A DNA stretch of 15,336 nt from Bacteroidota bacterium (lineage in GTDB: Bacteria; Bacteroidota; Kryptoniia; Kryptoniales; JAKASW01), in contig JAJYOS010000020.1 in NCBI GenBank assembly GCA_021796055.1, forward strand, positions 2,365-17,700, in the 5' to 3' direction. Position 1 is the first letter of the stretch, and each line of letters opens with the position of its first letter. Position numbers and translations under genes: made by a program. The notes beneath the pieces were generated by a model. It made no database searches and was not told where the DNA came from. It saw only the letters and a program-made list of their open reading frames with translations. Below, one piece after another: positions 1-5,776 of the stretch.

Positions 1-139
1 AGCGGTTGACGCTTCTTTTGAGCAGAATCTGACCCCACGTCCGCTGGAAAACGCATTTGTCGCCGGAGTGTGGATTACGAATGACTCGGGCGGCTCATCC
101 GCCAAGGTTTTTGGCCGCACGGCACAAGGAGTTCTTTAG
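1..139 (+). CDS. 3' end of an unrecognised gene (partial)
   Basis: An open frame whose first complete codon begins at base 2 runs to a TAG at 137-139 and gives 45 C-terminal residues. These include the stretches RPLENAFVAGVW and TNDSGGSSAKVFGRTAQGVL. The start lies outside the window. I do not recognise the family: no catalytic motif, membrane segment or repeat is visible in so short a tail. The stop is 47 bases upstream of the trigger factor start with no obvious terminator between them, so it may be co-transcribed with tig. That it is coding rests only on the uninterrupted frame to the window edge, and a non-coding explanation cannot be excluded. Confidence 0.45.
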   Translation, partial: AVDASFEQNLTPRPLENAFVAGVWITNDSGGSSAKVFGRTAQGVL

Positions 140-186
140 GCACGAAAATATGAAAACCGAAGAACCTATTCGGGAAAGGAAAGAAA

Positions 187-1473
187 GTGGATTATAAGAT
201 CATAGACCTTGGTGGACTGAAAAAACAGCTCGAGGTCACTGCAACGGTTGAAGATAACTTTGTCAAAGATAAATTCGATTCGGCCTATATGGACTTTCAA
301 AAGAAGGCAGCCGTTCCCGGGTTCAGGAAGGGGAAAACCCCGATAGAGATCGTGAAGAAGAGGTATGGCGAGGAGATCGAGGCGGATTCCATCCCCGACA
401 TCGTGAACGAGATTGTCAAAGACATTTTTGAAAAAGAGAATACTAAAATCGCCGGAGTCGTGGACTACAATCTCGATATCCGGAAGACCGGTGAGCCCCT
501 GCATTTCCTTCTCACATACGAAGTGGTCCCGGAAATCGAACCGAAAGACTATCTCGACATGAAGCTCGAGCGGGCGATGTACAGAATACTTCCCGAGACT
601 GTCGATCACGAGCTATTTCATATACGCGAGTCAAACGCGGAGCTGGCCGAGACTGAAACGCTCGAGGATGAAAAGGGAGTAGCGACGGTAGACCTCCAGG
701 TCATAGACGCGCAAGGGGTGCCAATGATAGGCCAGCGGCGTGAGAATTATAAGATAGACTTGAGAAGCAAGGCACCCGAGCTAAGTGAGATACGTGAACG
801 TCTGCTGAAAGCGAAGGCAGGCGACGAGTTCAATCTGGAACTCGAGACGTTCGATAAAGCGGGGCAGGCGTCTGGCAAAAAGCCATTTAAGGTACAGGTA
901 AAGAAGCTGGAAAAATTTGTGATGCCTGAGTTGACTGACGAATTTGCTAAGAAAGTCTCAGGCGGAAAAATGGAGACGCTGGATGCCCTGAAGAAGGACA
1001 TCGAAAGGGAACTCGAGCATTATTATGAAGAGAAGGCTGAAGAAGAGCTTCGTGACAAGATCGCCGAAGAGCTTCTGAAGAAGAATGAATTCGAAGTCCC
1101 GGAGAGCATGGTAGACGAATACCTGAACGATCTGATCGAAGAATTGAAAAAGGAATCGAACAACAAGGATGTCGATGCGGACTTCGTTAAGGAGCGGTAC
1201 AGGGAACCCTCCGTCAGAGCGGTGAAATGGAATCTTCTCGCCGCCGCGATAATTCAAAAAGAAAATCTGAAGGTTGACGATGCCGTGCTCGAACGGACGG
1301 CGGACGACGAAGCTTCGAAGTACAGACTCGATAAGTCGAAGTTGATCGATTTCTATAAGAGTTCAAGCGACGTGAAGAATAAATTGCTTTTCAATGAAAT
1401 GTTCAATTTCATAGTCGACAAAGCTGACGTGAAAATAGTTGAAAAAACACCGACTCACGAACACGAGGATTGA
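187..1473 (+). CDS. tig: Trigger factor, ribosome-bound chaperone
   Basis: A 428-residue protein of normal length for trigger factor (about 430). It docks at the ribosome exit tunnel and shields nascent chains in the cytoplasm. The N-terminal ribosome-binding domain (about residues 1-130) carries the signature GFRKGKTP at 45-52. A middle FKBP-like domain spans about 160-245. A helical C-terminal chaperone domain covers about 250-420 and ends in a short His/acidic tail. The middle domain is divergent: the usual GFE and FP..Y elements of the prolyl isomerase site are not seen, so isomerase activity is doubtful. The start is a GTG at 187, preceded by the purine-rich GGAAAGGA (174-181). No in-frame ATG lies upstream near it, and residues 3 onward already match the family start. 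clpP begins 3 bases after the stop, the classic tig-clpP-clpX order, so one protein-quality-control transcript is expected. Confidence 0.96.
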   Translation: MDYKIIDLGGLKKQLEVTATVEDNFVKDKFDSAYMDFQKKAAVPGFRKGKTPIEIVKKRYGEEIEADSIPDIVNEIVKDIFEKENTKIAGVVDYNLDIRKTGEPLHFLLTYEVVPEIEPKDYLDMKLERAMYRILPETVDHELFHIRESNAELAETETLEDEKGVATVDLQVIDAQGVPMIGQRRENYKIDLRSKAPELSEIRERLLKAKAGDEFNLELETFDKAGQASGKKPFKVQVKKLEKFVMPELTDEFAKKVSGGKMETLDALKKDIERELEHYYEEKAEEELRDKIAEELLKKNEFEVPESMVDEYLNDLIEELKKESNNKDVDADFVKERYREPSVRAVKWNLLAAAIIQKENLKVDDAVLERTADDEASKYRLDKSKLIDFYKSSSDVKNKLLFNEMFNFIVDKADVKIVEKTPTHEHED

Positions 1474-1476
1474 AAA

Positions 1477-2148
1477 ATGCTAGCTGACAACCTGAATAAC
1501 ACGCTTCCCGAAGGCGGACAAAAAGAGAATCCGCTGTTTGAAATCTATAATCAGTTGACTATACCGTATGTTATAGAGCAAACCGGCAGGGGAGAACGAG
1601 CCTATGATATTTACTCGAGGTTGCTGAGAGAAAGGATTATCTTCATCGGGACCGCGATAGACGATACGGTCGCGAGTCTGGTGATTGCTCAGCTTTTGTT
1701 CCTCGAAAGCGAAGATCCCAATAAGGATATCAATATTTACATCAACAGCCCTGGCGGGAGTGTCTCTGCCGGCCTTGCGGTTTACGACACGATGCAATAT
1801 GTGAGGCCGGATATTGCCACTACATGCGTGGGACTTGCGGCAAGCATGGGCGCGGTTCTTCTGGCAGGCGGAGCTTCAGGCAAGAGGACTTCGCTTCCAA
1901 ACGCGAGAATCATGATCCACCAGCCGTGGGGCGGTTTCCAAGGGACTGCCGCCGATATCAGCATCCAGGCGGAAGAGGTAATTAAGACCAAGAAACGGTT
2001 GAACGAGATTCTGTCGCATCATTCCGGCAAGGATCTCTCTCAAATTGAAAAAGACACGGACAGGGACTATTTTATGTCAGCCGAAGAGGCGGTGAAATAC
2101 GGTCTCATTGATAACGTTCTCATAAAAAGAGAAGCTAAAAAGAAGTGA
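1477..2148 (+). CDS. clpP: ATP-dependent Clp protease proteolytic subunit ClpP
   Basis: A 223-residue serine peptidase that forms the tetradecameric chamber degrading proteins fed by ClpX. The catalytic triad is intact: Ser123 in [10 protein letters not shown], His148 in RIMIHQP and Asp197 in DTDRDYF. The spacings of 25 and 49 residues equal those of the Escherichia coli enzyme (97/122/171). The oxyanion segment SPGGSVSAG is at 91-99. About 28 residues precede the conserved [22 protein letters not shown] region, an N-terminal propeptide-like extension that is probably removed by autoprocessing. The ATG is 3 bases after the tig stop, with GAGG at 1465-1468 lying inside the end of tig, so translation is probably coupled. 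It is followed by a small membrane ORF and then clpX. Confidence 0.97.
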   Translation: MLADNLNNTLPEGGQKENPLFEIYNQLTIPYVIEQTGRGERAYDIYSRLLRERIIFIGTAIDDTVASLVIAQLLFLESEDPNKDINIYINSPGGSVSAGLAVYDTMQYVRPDIATTCVGLAASMGAVLLAGGASGKRTSLPNARIMIHQPWGGFQGTAADISIQAEEVIKTKKRLNEILSHHSGKDLSQIEKDTDRDYFMSAEEAVKYGLIDNVLIKREAKKK

Positions 2149-2175
2149 AACTAATTTGGAGTCAATACGAATTAT

Positions 2176-2295
2176 ATGAGCAGTTTGCTATTGCTTGTTC
2201 TGCTCGTCTTTATTGTCCTGTTCGCGATATCGGTTCCTACAGTGATCGCGGACCTGAAAAACCAACGACAAAAGAATATCAAGAAGGAATATTAA
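2176..2295 (+). CDS. Small single-pass membrane protein between clpP and clpX
   Basis: A 39-residue ORF (ATG 2176, TAA 2293-2295) fills almost the whole clpP-clpX gap. It begins MSSLLLLVLLVFIVLFAISV, an uninterrupted hydrophobic run of about 22 residues that is long enough for one membrane helix. A polar, Lys/Arg-rich tail ending KNIKKEY follows, suggesting a cytoplasmic C-terminus. A GGAG at 2158-2161 lies 14 bases upstream, rather far for a ribosome binding site. The stop is 6 bases before the clpX start, so it would be translated from the same mRNA. I know no named family for it. The hydrophobicity pattern and tight fit argue for a real gene. Its shortness and weak ribosome site argue against. 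Confidence 0.5.
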   Translation: MSSLLLLVLLVFIVLFAISVPTVIADLKNQRQKNIKKEY

Positions 2296-2301
2296 TAGTT
2301 A

Positions 2302-3567
2302 ATGAGTAAACAGCATCAAGAGGAGATGCGATGCTCCTTTTGCGGACGCGAAGCCAAGGAAGTCAAGAGTCTTGTAGCCGGACCGGGTGATGTCTACATC
2401 TGCGACATTTGCGTCGAACATTCGGTTGAAATACTAAGAAGCAACATTCCGGCTTACAAGCAGCATTCGGAGGACTATTCCGAGAAAGCCCCTCTGACGC
2501 CGGTGGAGATCAAGACCGCGCTGGACGAATATGTGATCGGACAGGAGCACGCTAAGAAGATCCTTTCGGTAGCTGTTTACAACCACTACAAACGAATTTC
2601 TCTTCCGCACGGCCTCGACGCGGAAGATGACACCGAGGTCGAAAAAAGCAACATCCTCCTGATCGGTCCGACAGGCACGGGGAAAACGCTCCTCGCGCAG
2701 ACTCTCGCCAAAATACTTAACGTCCCGTTCGCAATCGCCGATGCCACTACTCTGACAGAGGCTGGCTATGTCGGCGACGATGTGGAAACCATACTTGTTC
2801 ACCTTCTCCAGAACACCGACTACGACGTCGCGCGGGCTGAGAGAGGGATCGTCTATGTCGATGAGATCGACAAGATCGCGAGGAAGAGTGACACGCCATC
2901 CATTACGAGAGATGTGTCGGGCGAAGGAGTACAGCAGGCCCTTCTTAAAATACTCGAGGGGACAACAGCCGGGGTGCCTCCCCGCGGAGGGAGAAAGCAT
3001 CCTGAGCAGCCTCTAATAAACGTGAACACGAGAAACATACTTTTTATCTGCGGCGGAGCTTTCGAGGGGATTGAGAAGATCATTTCGAGGCGTGTAAGCA
3101 AGAATCCGATTGGATTCGGTGCGGAGATCCACTCAGTCAAAGACGACACGGTCAGCGAGATTCTTCCGCTTGTCCAGCCTGATGACCTGCTGAAGTTCGG
3201 TCTCATCCCAGAATTCATAGGAAGGCTCCCTGTCGTAACGACGCTTCATACCTTAAGCGAAGAAGCGATGAAGGACATCCTGACGCTTCCTAAGAATGCT
3301 CTGGTGAAACAGTATAAGAAGCTCTTCAAACTTGAGGATGTGGATCTGGATTTTGAGGACGACGCGCTGAAGGCCATCGTCAGGAAGGCTGTCGAGCGCG
3401 GAACCGGTGCCCGCGGCCTGAGGTCCATCCTTGAGGAAAAGATGCTTGATATTATGTACAACCTACCGTCGCGTTCCGACGTAGCGAAGTGCGTGATAAC
3501 GGAGGATGTTATCGCTTCCGGCAGCGAACCTCTCTTCCTCACCAAGAGGAAACAGGCTACCGCCTGA
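2302..3567 (+). CDS. clpX: ATP-dependent Clp protease ATP-binding subunit ClpX
   Basis: A 421-residue AAA+ unfoldase that recognises tagged substrates, threads them through its hexamer pore and delivers them to ClpP. Every hallmark is visible. The zinc-binding domain uses Cys11, Cys14, Cys34 and Cys37. Walker A GPTGTGKT is at 122-129, the pore loop GYVG at 155-158 and Walker B IVYVDEID at 183-190. The RKH loop is at 231-233 and the IGF tripeptide that docks on ClpP at 270-272. The arginine finger lies in FIGRLP (Arg308) and the sensor-2 motif is GARGLR at 369-374. Length matches E. coli ClpX (424). AAGGAA at 2284-2289, inside the preceding small ORF, is the likely ribosome site, 12 bases before the ATG. 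The stop is one base from the stop of the convergent DUF1573 gene, and no terminator hairpin is seen between them. Confidence 0.98.
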   Translation: MSKQHQEEMRCSFCGREAKEVKSLVAGPGDVYICDICVEHSVEILRSNIPAYKQHSEDYSEKAPLTPVEIKTALDEYVIGQEHAKKILSVAVYNHYKRISLPHGLDAEDDTEVEKSNILLIGPTGTGKTLLAQTLAKILNVPFAIADATTLTEAGYVGDDVETILVHLLQNTDYDVARAERGIVYVDEIDKIARKSDTPSITRDVSGEGVQQALLKILEGTTAGVPPRGGRKHPEQPLINVNTRNILFICGGAFEGIEKIISRRVSKNPIGFGAEIHSVKDDTVSEILPLVQPDDLLKFGLIPEFIGRLPVVTTLHTLSEEAMKDILTLPKNALVKQYKKLFKLEDVDLDFEDDALKAIVRKAVERGTGARGLRSILEEKMLDIMYNLPSRSDVAKCVITEDVIASGSEPLFLTKRKQATA

Positions 3568-3568
3568 C

Positions 3569-4261
3569 CTAATTCCCCACCAATCCCGCGAAAACTCTCA
3601 TCTGTAGCTGTGGCTGTCTGTCGCTAGTCGTATGTACCACTATGTATCCGTCTATATCCCTTAAGTTCGTTGGGTGAAGGTAAATCTCAAGGTTCGCGAA
3701 ATCTCCCGGCTTCAGAAGTACCTTGTTCAGCCGGTATGTCAGCTCCTTTGACGGAAGATCTACCTTTGTGATGCGCATTTCCTTGTCCGTCGTGTTCGAA
3801 AGGTCGATCTCCGTACTGTCAACTTTGCCAACTCTGGCGTTATTGAAAAGGACATAGCTCGGAGTAGGCTGCAGCGCGTAGGCGACGTACCCAGTCATCT
3901 TTACCGTGATCAGGGGGAATTTTTTGTCAGAGTTTGAAATGTATATGTACTTTGTCACGTCTCCGATATAGCCGGTTGGATTGAACTGAATTCTAACGTC
4001 CGTCTTCTCGCCCGGCGCAAGGGCGCTTGTAGCGACGATAGCCGCGGTACAGCCGCAGCTCGTTGTCACGCTACTTATTTTGATGCTATCCGAGCCGACA
4101 TTTTTCACCGTTATTACTTTGTACACCATTGCGCCGGTTTGAAAAATCTTCCCGAAGCTGATCTCGTTTCCTTGGATCACCGATAATTGGGCTTTTGATT
4201 TAGTCGCTCCGCCCAAAACGATAGCGGCAGCCGCGAAATAAAAGAAGATTTGTCGTCTCAT
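3569..4261 (-). CDS. Secreted DUF1573-domain protein
   Basis: A 230-residue exported protein. The N-terminus has a basic start (MRRQ), a hydrophobic core at about 5-18 and a likely signal peptidase site after KSKA at residue 24. A DUF1573 immunoglobulin-like domain follows at about 32-125. It contains the characteristic SCGCTAA motif (Cys69, Cys71), the GxxxxVxIxF-type strand APGEKTDVRIQFNP and the closing VKMTGYV. A second, more diverged beta-sandwich repeat seems to follow (about 135-230, with LKPGDFANLEIYLHP). The biochemical role of DUF1573 is not established; such proteins are common in the Bacteroidota and relatives and are periplasmic or surface-exposed. The start ATG overlaps the stop of the upstream NYN gene in an ATGA, so the two are translationally coupled. 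Confidence 0.85.
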   Translation of the reverse strand: MRRQIFFYFAAAAIVLGGATKSKAQLSVIQGNEISFGKIFQTGAMVYKVITVKNVGSDSIKISSVTTSCGCTAAIVATSALAPGEKTDVRIQFNPTGYIGDVTKYIYISNSDKKFPLITVKMTGYVAYALQPTPSYVLFNNARVGKVDSTEIDLSNTTDKEMRITKVDLPSKELTYRLNKVLLKPGDFANLEIYLHPTNLRDIDGYIVVHTTSDRQPQLQMRVFAGLVGN

Positions 4262-4740
4262 TTTCTCTTTCCTCTGAATAGCTCCAGTAATTCCTTATCA
4301 AGTTTTCCTGTCGATACCGGCTTTTCGTCGTCGACTTGAGTTCTCTTGGCAGGCTTGTCTTTTCCGCGAACCATTGATAGGAATTCACGGCTTCTAACGG
4401 TTGCAGCGCCGCACTCTTTCGCGTACGCCAGGATTGAAAGATCGTTGCTTACTACAGTCATGGAGCGTCTCCGCGTTGACTTTCCGACCTCTTTCTTAAT
4501 CCAATCATCTGCGGTCTCACTTGCAGAAGTGAAGCGGACGACGAGTCTTGGACCCTCATGGGAAGAAGAAGGAGCGAAACGTCCGTCAAAAACCAGAGTA
4601 ACATCGTCCTTTGATAAACGCCACGAACTAGAGATCGCTGAAACTAACTCCCGGCGCGCCGCATCGCCATCGATTTTCATCAATTTTGACATTCTCTGAT
4701 CGCATAGCAAGACATTATAAGCATCCACAATCCAACGCAT
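4258..4740 (-). CDS. YacP/Rae1-like NYN-domain ribonuclease
   Basis: A 160-residue NYN (PIN-like) domain protein. The acidic metal-binding positions expected of the fold are visible: Asp6 and Asn9 in IVDAYNVL, Asp52 in LVFDGR, Asp78/Asp79 in ETADDWI and Asp100 in VVSNDLSI. The length and the start directly at the first beta-strand match the YacP family. Its Bacillus subtilis member Rae1 is a ribosome-associated endoribonuclease; by homology this protein probably cleaves mRNA or another RNA in the cytoplasm. The C-terminal about 30 residues are Lys-rich (ending FRGKRK), which suits ribosome or RNA binding. It is the first gene of a two-gene minus-strand unit with the DUF1573 gene. No Shine-Dalgarno sequence is visible, and a promoter -10 box ends only 5 bases before the ATG. 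Confidence 0.85.
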   Translation of the reverse strand: MRWIVDAYNVLLCDQRMSKLMKIDGDAARRELVSAISSSWRLSKDDVTLVFDGRFAPSSSHEGPRLVVRFTSASETADDWIKKEVGKSTRRRSMTVVSNDLSILAYAKECGAATVRSREFLSMVRGKDKPAKRTQVDDEKPVSTGKLDKELLELFRGKRK

Positions 4741-4745
4741 GTAAA

Positions 4746-4774
4746 AATATAAGGGGCCCCCAAGGATACTTCAA
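4746..4774 (-). promoter_or_regulatory. Putative promoter of the NYN-DUF1573 unit
   Basis: Reading the minus strand, TTGAAG (4774-4769) is followed by a 17-base spacer and TATATT (4751-4746). These match the sigma-70 consensus at 4/6 and 5/6 positions. The -10 box ends 5 bases before the ATG at 4740, so initiation 6-8 bases downstream would fall on or next to the start codon. The spacer contains the palindrome GGGGCCCC (4753-4760). Confidence 0.5.
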
Positions 4775-4893
4775 CTAAAACAAGCCATTTGCAGGCTCTT
4801 GGCGAGTGATTCGCTTTTTGCGAACGGCCTTTGCGGATTGCGACAATTATGCTGGCTCAATGCGTGGATTCGCGCTGATTTCGCGGAAAAGTT

Positions 4894-4921
4894 TTGGCAC
4901 GGTTTTGGATGCGTATATATC
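4894..4921 (+). promoter_or_regulatory. Weak candidate promoter upstream of the structured RNA
   Basis: TTGGCA (4894-4899; 5/6 match to the -35 consensus), a 16-base spacer and TATATC (4916-4921; 4/6 match to the -10 consensus). Initiation near 4928 would give a transcript of about 275 bases ending at the terminator at 5203. The match is modest and the true start could be nearer the RNA. Confidence 0.25.
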
Positions 4922-5018
4922 AGTTACACAATAGAGTTTGGTCCTTTAAAAAGTTTGAAGATCTAGGGCGGTTGGAAGCGAGCCACAAAAGAGTTTGAGA
5001 GTTTTTAGAGTTGCATAC

Positions 5019-5203
5019 CCGCAAACAGCCCCCTGACATGGGAAGAAGATCTTGCCGCTTAGTTATCCCACGCTGCCACAAATCGCGAAGCACGACTCGC
5101 ATGCCCTAATGCAGCCTCCTAATTTAGCGGTCAAACCCCAAGTAAAGATTCTTCTTCCCGCTGCGGAAAACAGGCACTCCTGCCCGGGAGTGCCTCGTTT
5201 TTT
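5019..5203 (+). ncRNA. Candidate structured RNA (rod-like, 6S-like layout) ending in a terminator
   Basis: Several helices nest in order around one apical hairpin. CCGCA (5019-5023) pairs with TGCGG (5162-5166). A 14-base arm at 5040-5053, beginning GGGAAGAAGA, pairs with 5145-5159 with one bulged base. CCGC plus TTAG (5055-5062) pairs with GCGG and CTAA (5127-5130, 5119-5122). GCTGC (5072-5076) pairs with GCAGC (5111-5115). GCGA (5085-5088) pairs with TCGC (5097-5100). Large one-sided loops interrupt the rod: about 16 bases on the 5' side (5024-5039) and about 14 on the 3' side (5131-5144). An intrinsic terminator follows directly. Co-linear nesting of this many helices is unlikely by chance. 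The layout resembles 6S RNA, including the Bacteroidota 6S-Flavo type, but I see no sequence signature that proves it. RNase P RNA, SRP RNA and tmRNA signatures are absent. A cis-acting leader for the membrane-protein gene at 5279 is the alternative. Confidence 0.5.
5172..5203 (+). terminator. Strong intrinsic terminator
   Basis: AGGCACTCC (5172-5180) pairs perfectly with GGAGTGCCT (5187-5195) across a 6-base loop. A run of six T follows at 5198-5203. It ends the candidate RNA and stands only 76 bases before the start of the small membrane protein gene. Confidence 0.9.
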
Positions 5204-5278
5204 ATTCAGAGGTAGCATGGCGGAATGGCGAAGCGGAGATGTAGTCATGTTACTATATAAATCTAAGGAATTAGGTTT

Positions 5279-5602
5279 TTGTTTACGGCGGTACAAAATA
5301 ATAAAAAATTGCTTAAGACAAGAGAACAGCTCGACTTATTGTTTGGGAGCCTAATCGGCGCGACAGTAATAGCCATAATTGCTACTTCCGCGAGTCACTT
5401 GATTCATGCCGGTGATATCGGTTTCGAGAGAGTGCTTATCGGTGGTGTTTCGGGAGGAGTAGGAGGCGTGGTTGGCCTGTTCATCATTAGCGAGATTGTA
5501 GATCGCAAGTGGCTTACGGCCGTTCTAGTTTCGGCCGCAGTCGGTATTTTGGATGGGCTTCTGGTAGGTGTTGCCGTCGCACTATTCCCGTCCATGTTTT
5601 GA
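5279..5602 (+). CDS. Small glycine-rich multi-pass membrane protein, function unknown
   Basis: A 107-residue hydrophobic protein with a short basic N-terminus (about residues 1-19, VQNNKKLLKTREQ). Three likely membrane helices follow: about 21-42, 52-73 and 79-104. The second carries a glycine-zipper-like run, GGVSGGVGGVVG, at 55-66, suggesting tight helix packing or oligomerisation. The proposed start is TTG at 5279, with AAGGAA at 5265-5270 about 9 bases upstream; an in-frame TAA at 5264-5266 rules out anything earlier. I do not recognise the family. It follows an intrinsic terminator by 76 bases, so it needs its own promoter or read-through. A T-rich stretch at 5630-5646 follows the gene without a convincing stem. 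Confidence 0.65.
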   Translation: MFTAVQNNKKLLKTREQLDLLFGSLIGATVIAIIATSASHLIHAGDIGFERVLIGGVSGGVGGVVGLFIISEIVDRKWLTAVLVSAAVGILDGLLVGVAVALFPSMF

Positions 5603-5665
5603 AGTAGTACAATATGTGATGCTTAAGAACCTTTTTTAATTTTTTCCACTCTTCTCAGATTCTTC

Positions 5666-5694
5666 TTGACAAAAACTCCAACCCTTTTTAACTT
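5666..5694 (+). promoter_or_regulatory. Putative promoter of the M23 peptidase gene
   Basis: A perfect TTGACA (5666-5671) is followed by a 17-base spacer and TAACTT (5689-5694), a 3/6 match to the -10 consensus. It would give a 5' leader of about 75 bases before the start at 5777. The -35 is good, the -10 poor. Confidence 0.35.
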
Positions 5695-5704
5695 CCTCAG
5701 GTCA

Positions 5705-5745
5705 TTTGCGTGGATAACCACGTCAAGAAAGGCCCTTTTTGCCTT
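5705..5745 (+). promoter_or_regulatory. Two small hairpins in the M23 leader
   Basis: CGTGG (5709-5713) pairs with CCACG (5718-5722) across ATAA, extendable by a wobble pair. AAGGC (5729-5733) pairs with GCCTT (5741-5745) across a pyrimidine-rich loop. Neither is followed by a T-run in a terminator position. They may stabilise or regulate the leader; no riboswitch family is recognised. Confidence 0.25.
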
Positions 5746-5776
5746 GCAGTAGATAGTGGATGCGAGGTAATACTAT

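Larger units (their letters stand above)
4741..5018. other. Intergenic stretch without a convincing protein gene
   Basis: This stretch separates the divergent NYN gene from the candidate RNA at 5019-5203. Apart from the NYN promoter it holds three TTGCG repeats at about 4819-4842. It also holds a GCGA/TCGC hairpin followed by five T (4802-4819), and a segment of alternating CGCG-type words (4861-4888) that resembles dispersed intergenic repeats seen in many genomes. No ORF with a ribosome site or recognisable protein was found. Base composition drifts towards A+T near 4920-5015. Confidence 0.5.

Noticed and set aside
2434..3000. 188-codon open frame antisense to clpX
   Set aside because: It lies wholly opposite a clear clpX gene with every ClpX motif. 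It has no recognisable protein features and is explained by codon bias.
4802..4819. Hairpin plus five T resembling a terminator
   Set aside because: The stem is only 4 bp, and no plus-strand gene lies directly upstream to be terminated.
4895..4912. TGGCAC element suggesting a sigma-54 promoter
   Set aside because: The GC expected at -12, ten bases after the GG, is GA here, so the second half of the site is missing.
5211..5250. tRNA-like 5' half (GGTAGCA then TGGCGGAATGGC), resembling the start of a Leu or Ser tRNA
   Set aside because: There is no matching D-stem 3' side, anticodon arm or T-arm. The only 7-base partner for the acceptor end lies about 170 bases downstream inside a coding region. 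Chance resemblance, or at most a remnant.
5217..5354. 45-residue ORF with AGAGG 4 bases before its ATG, just after the terminator
   Set aside because: It overlaps the start of the membrane protein in another frame and shows no domain-like composition. A frameshift joining it to the downstream protein was considered, but no good slippery heptamer is present.
4920..5354. Overlapping short open frames on both strands across the candidate RNA
   Set aside because: Their proteins look random, lack ribosome sites and run through the helices and the terminator.
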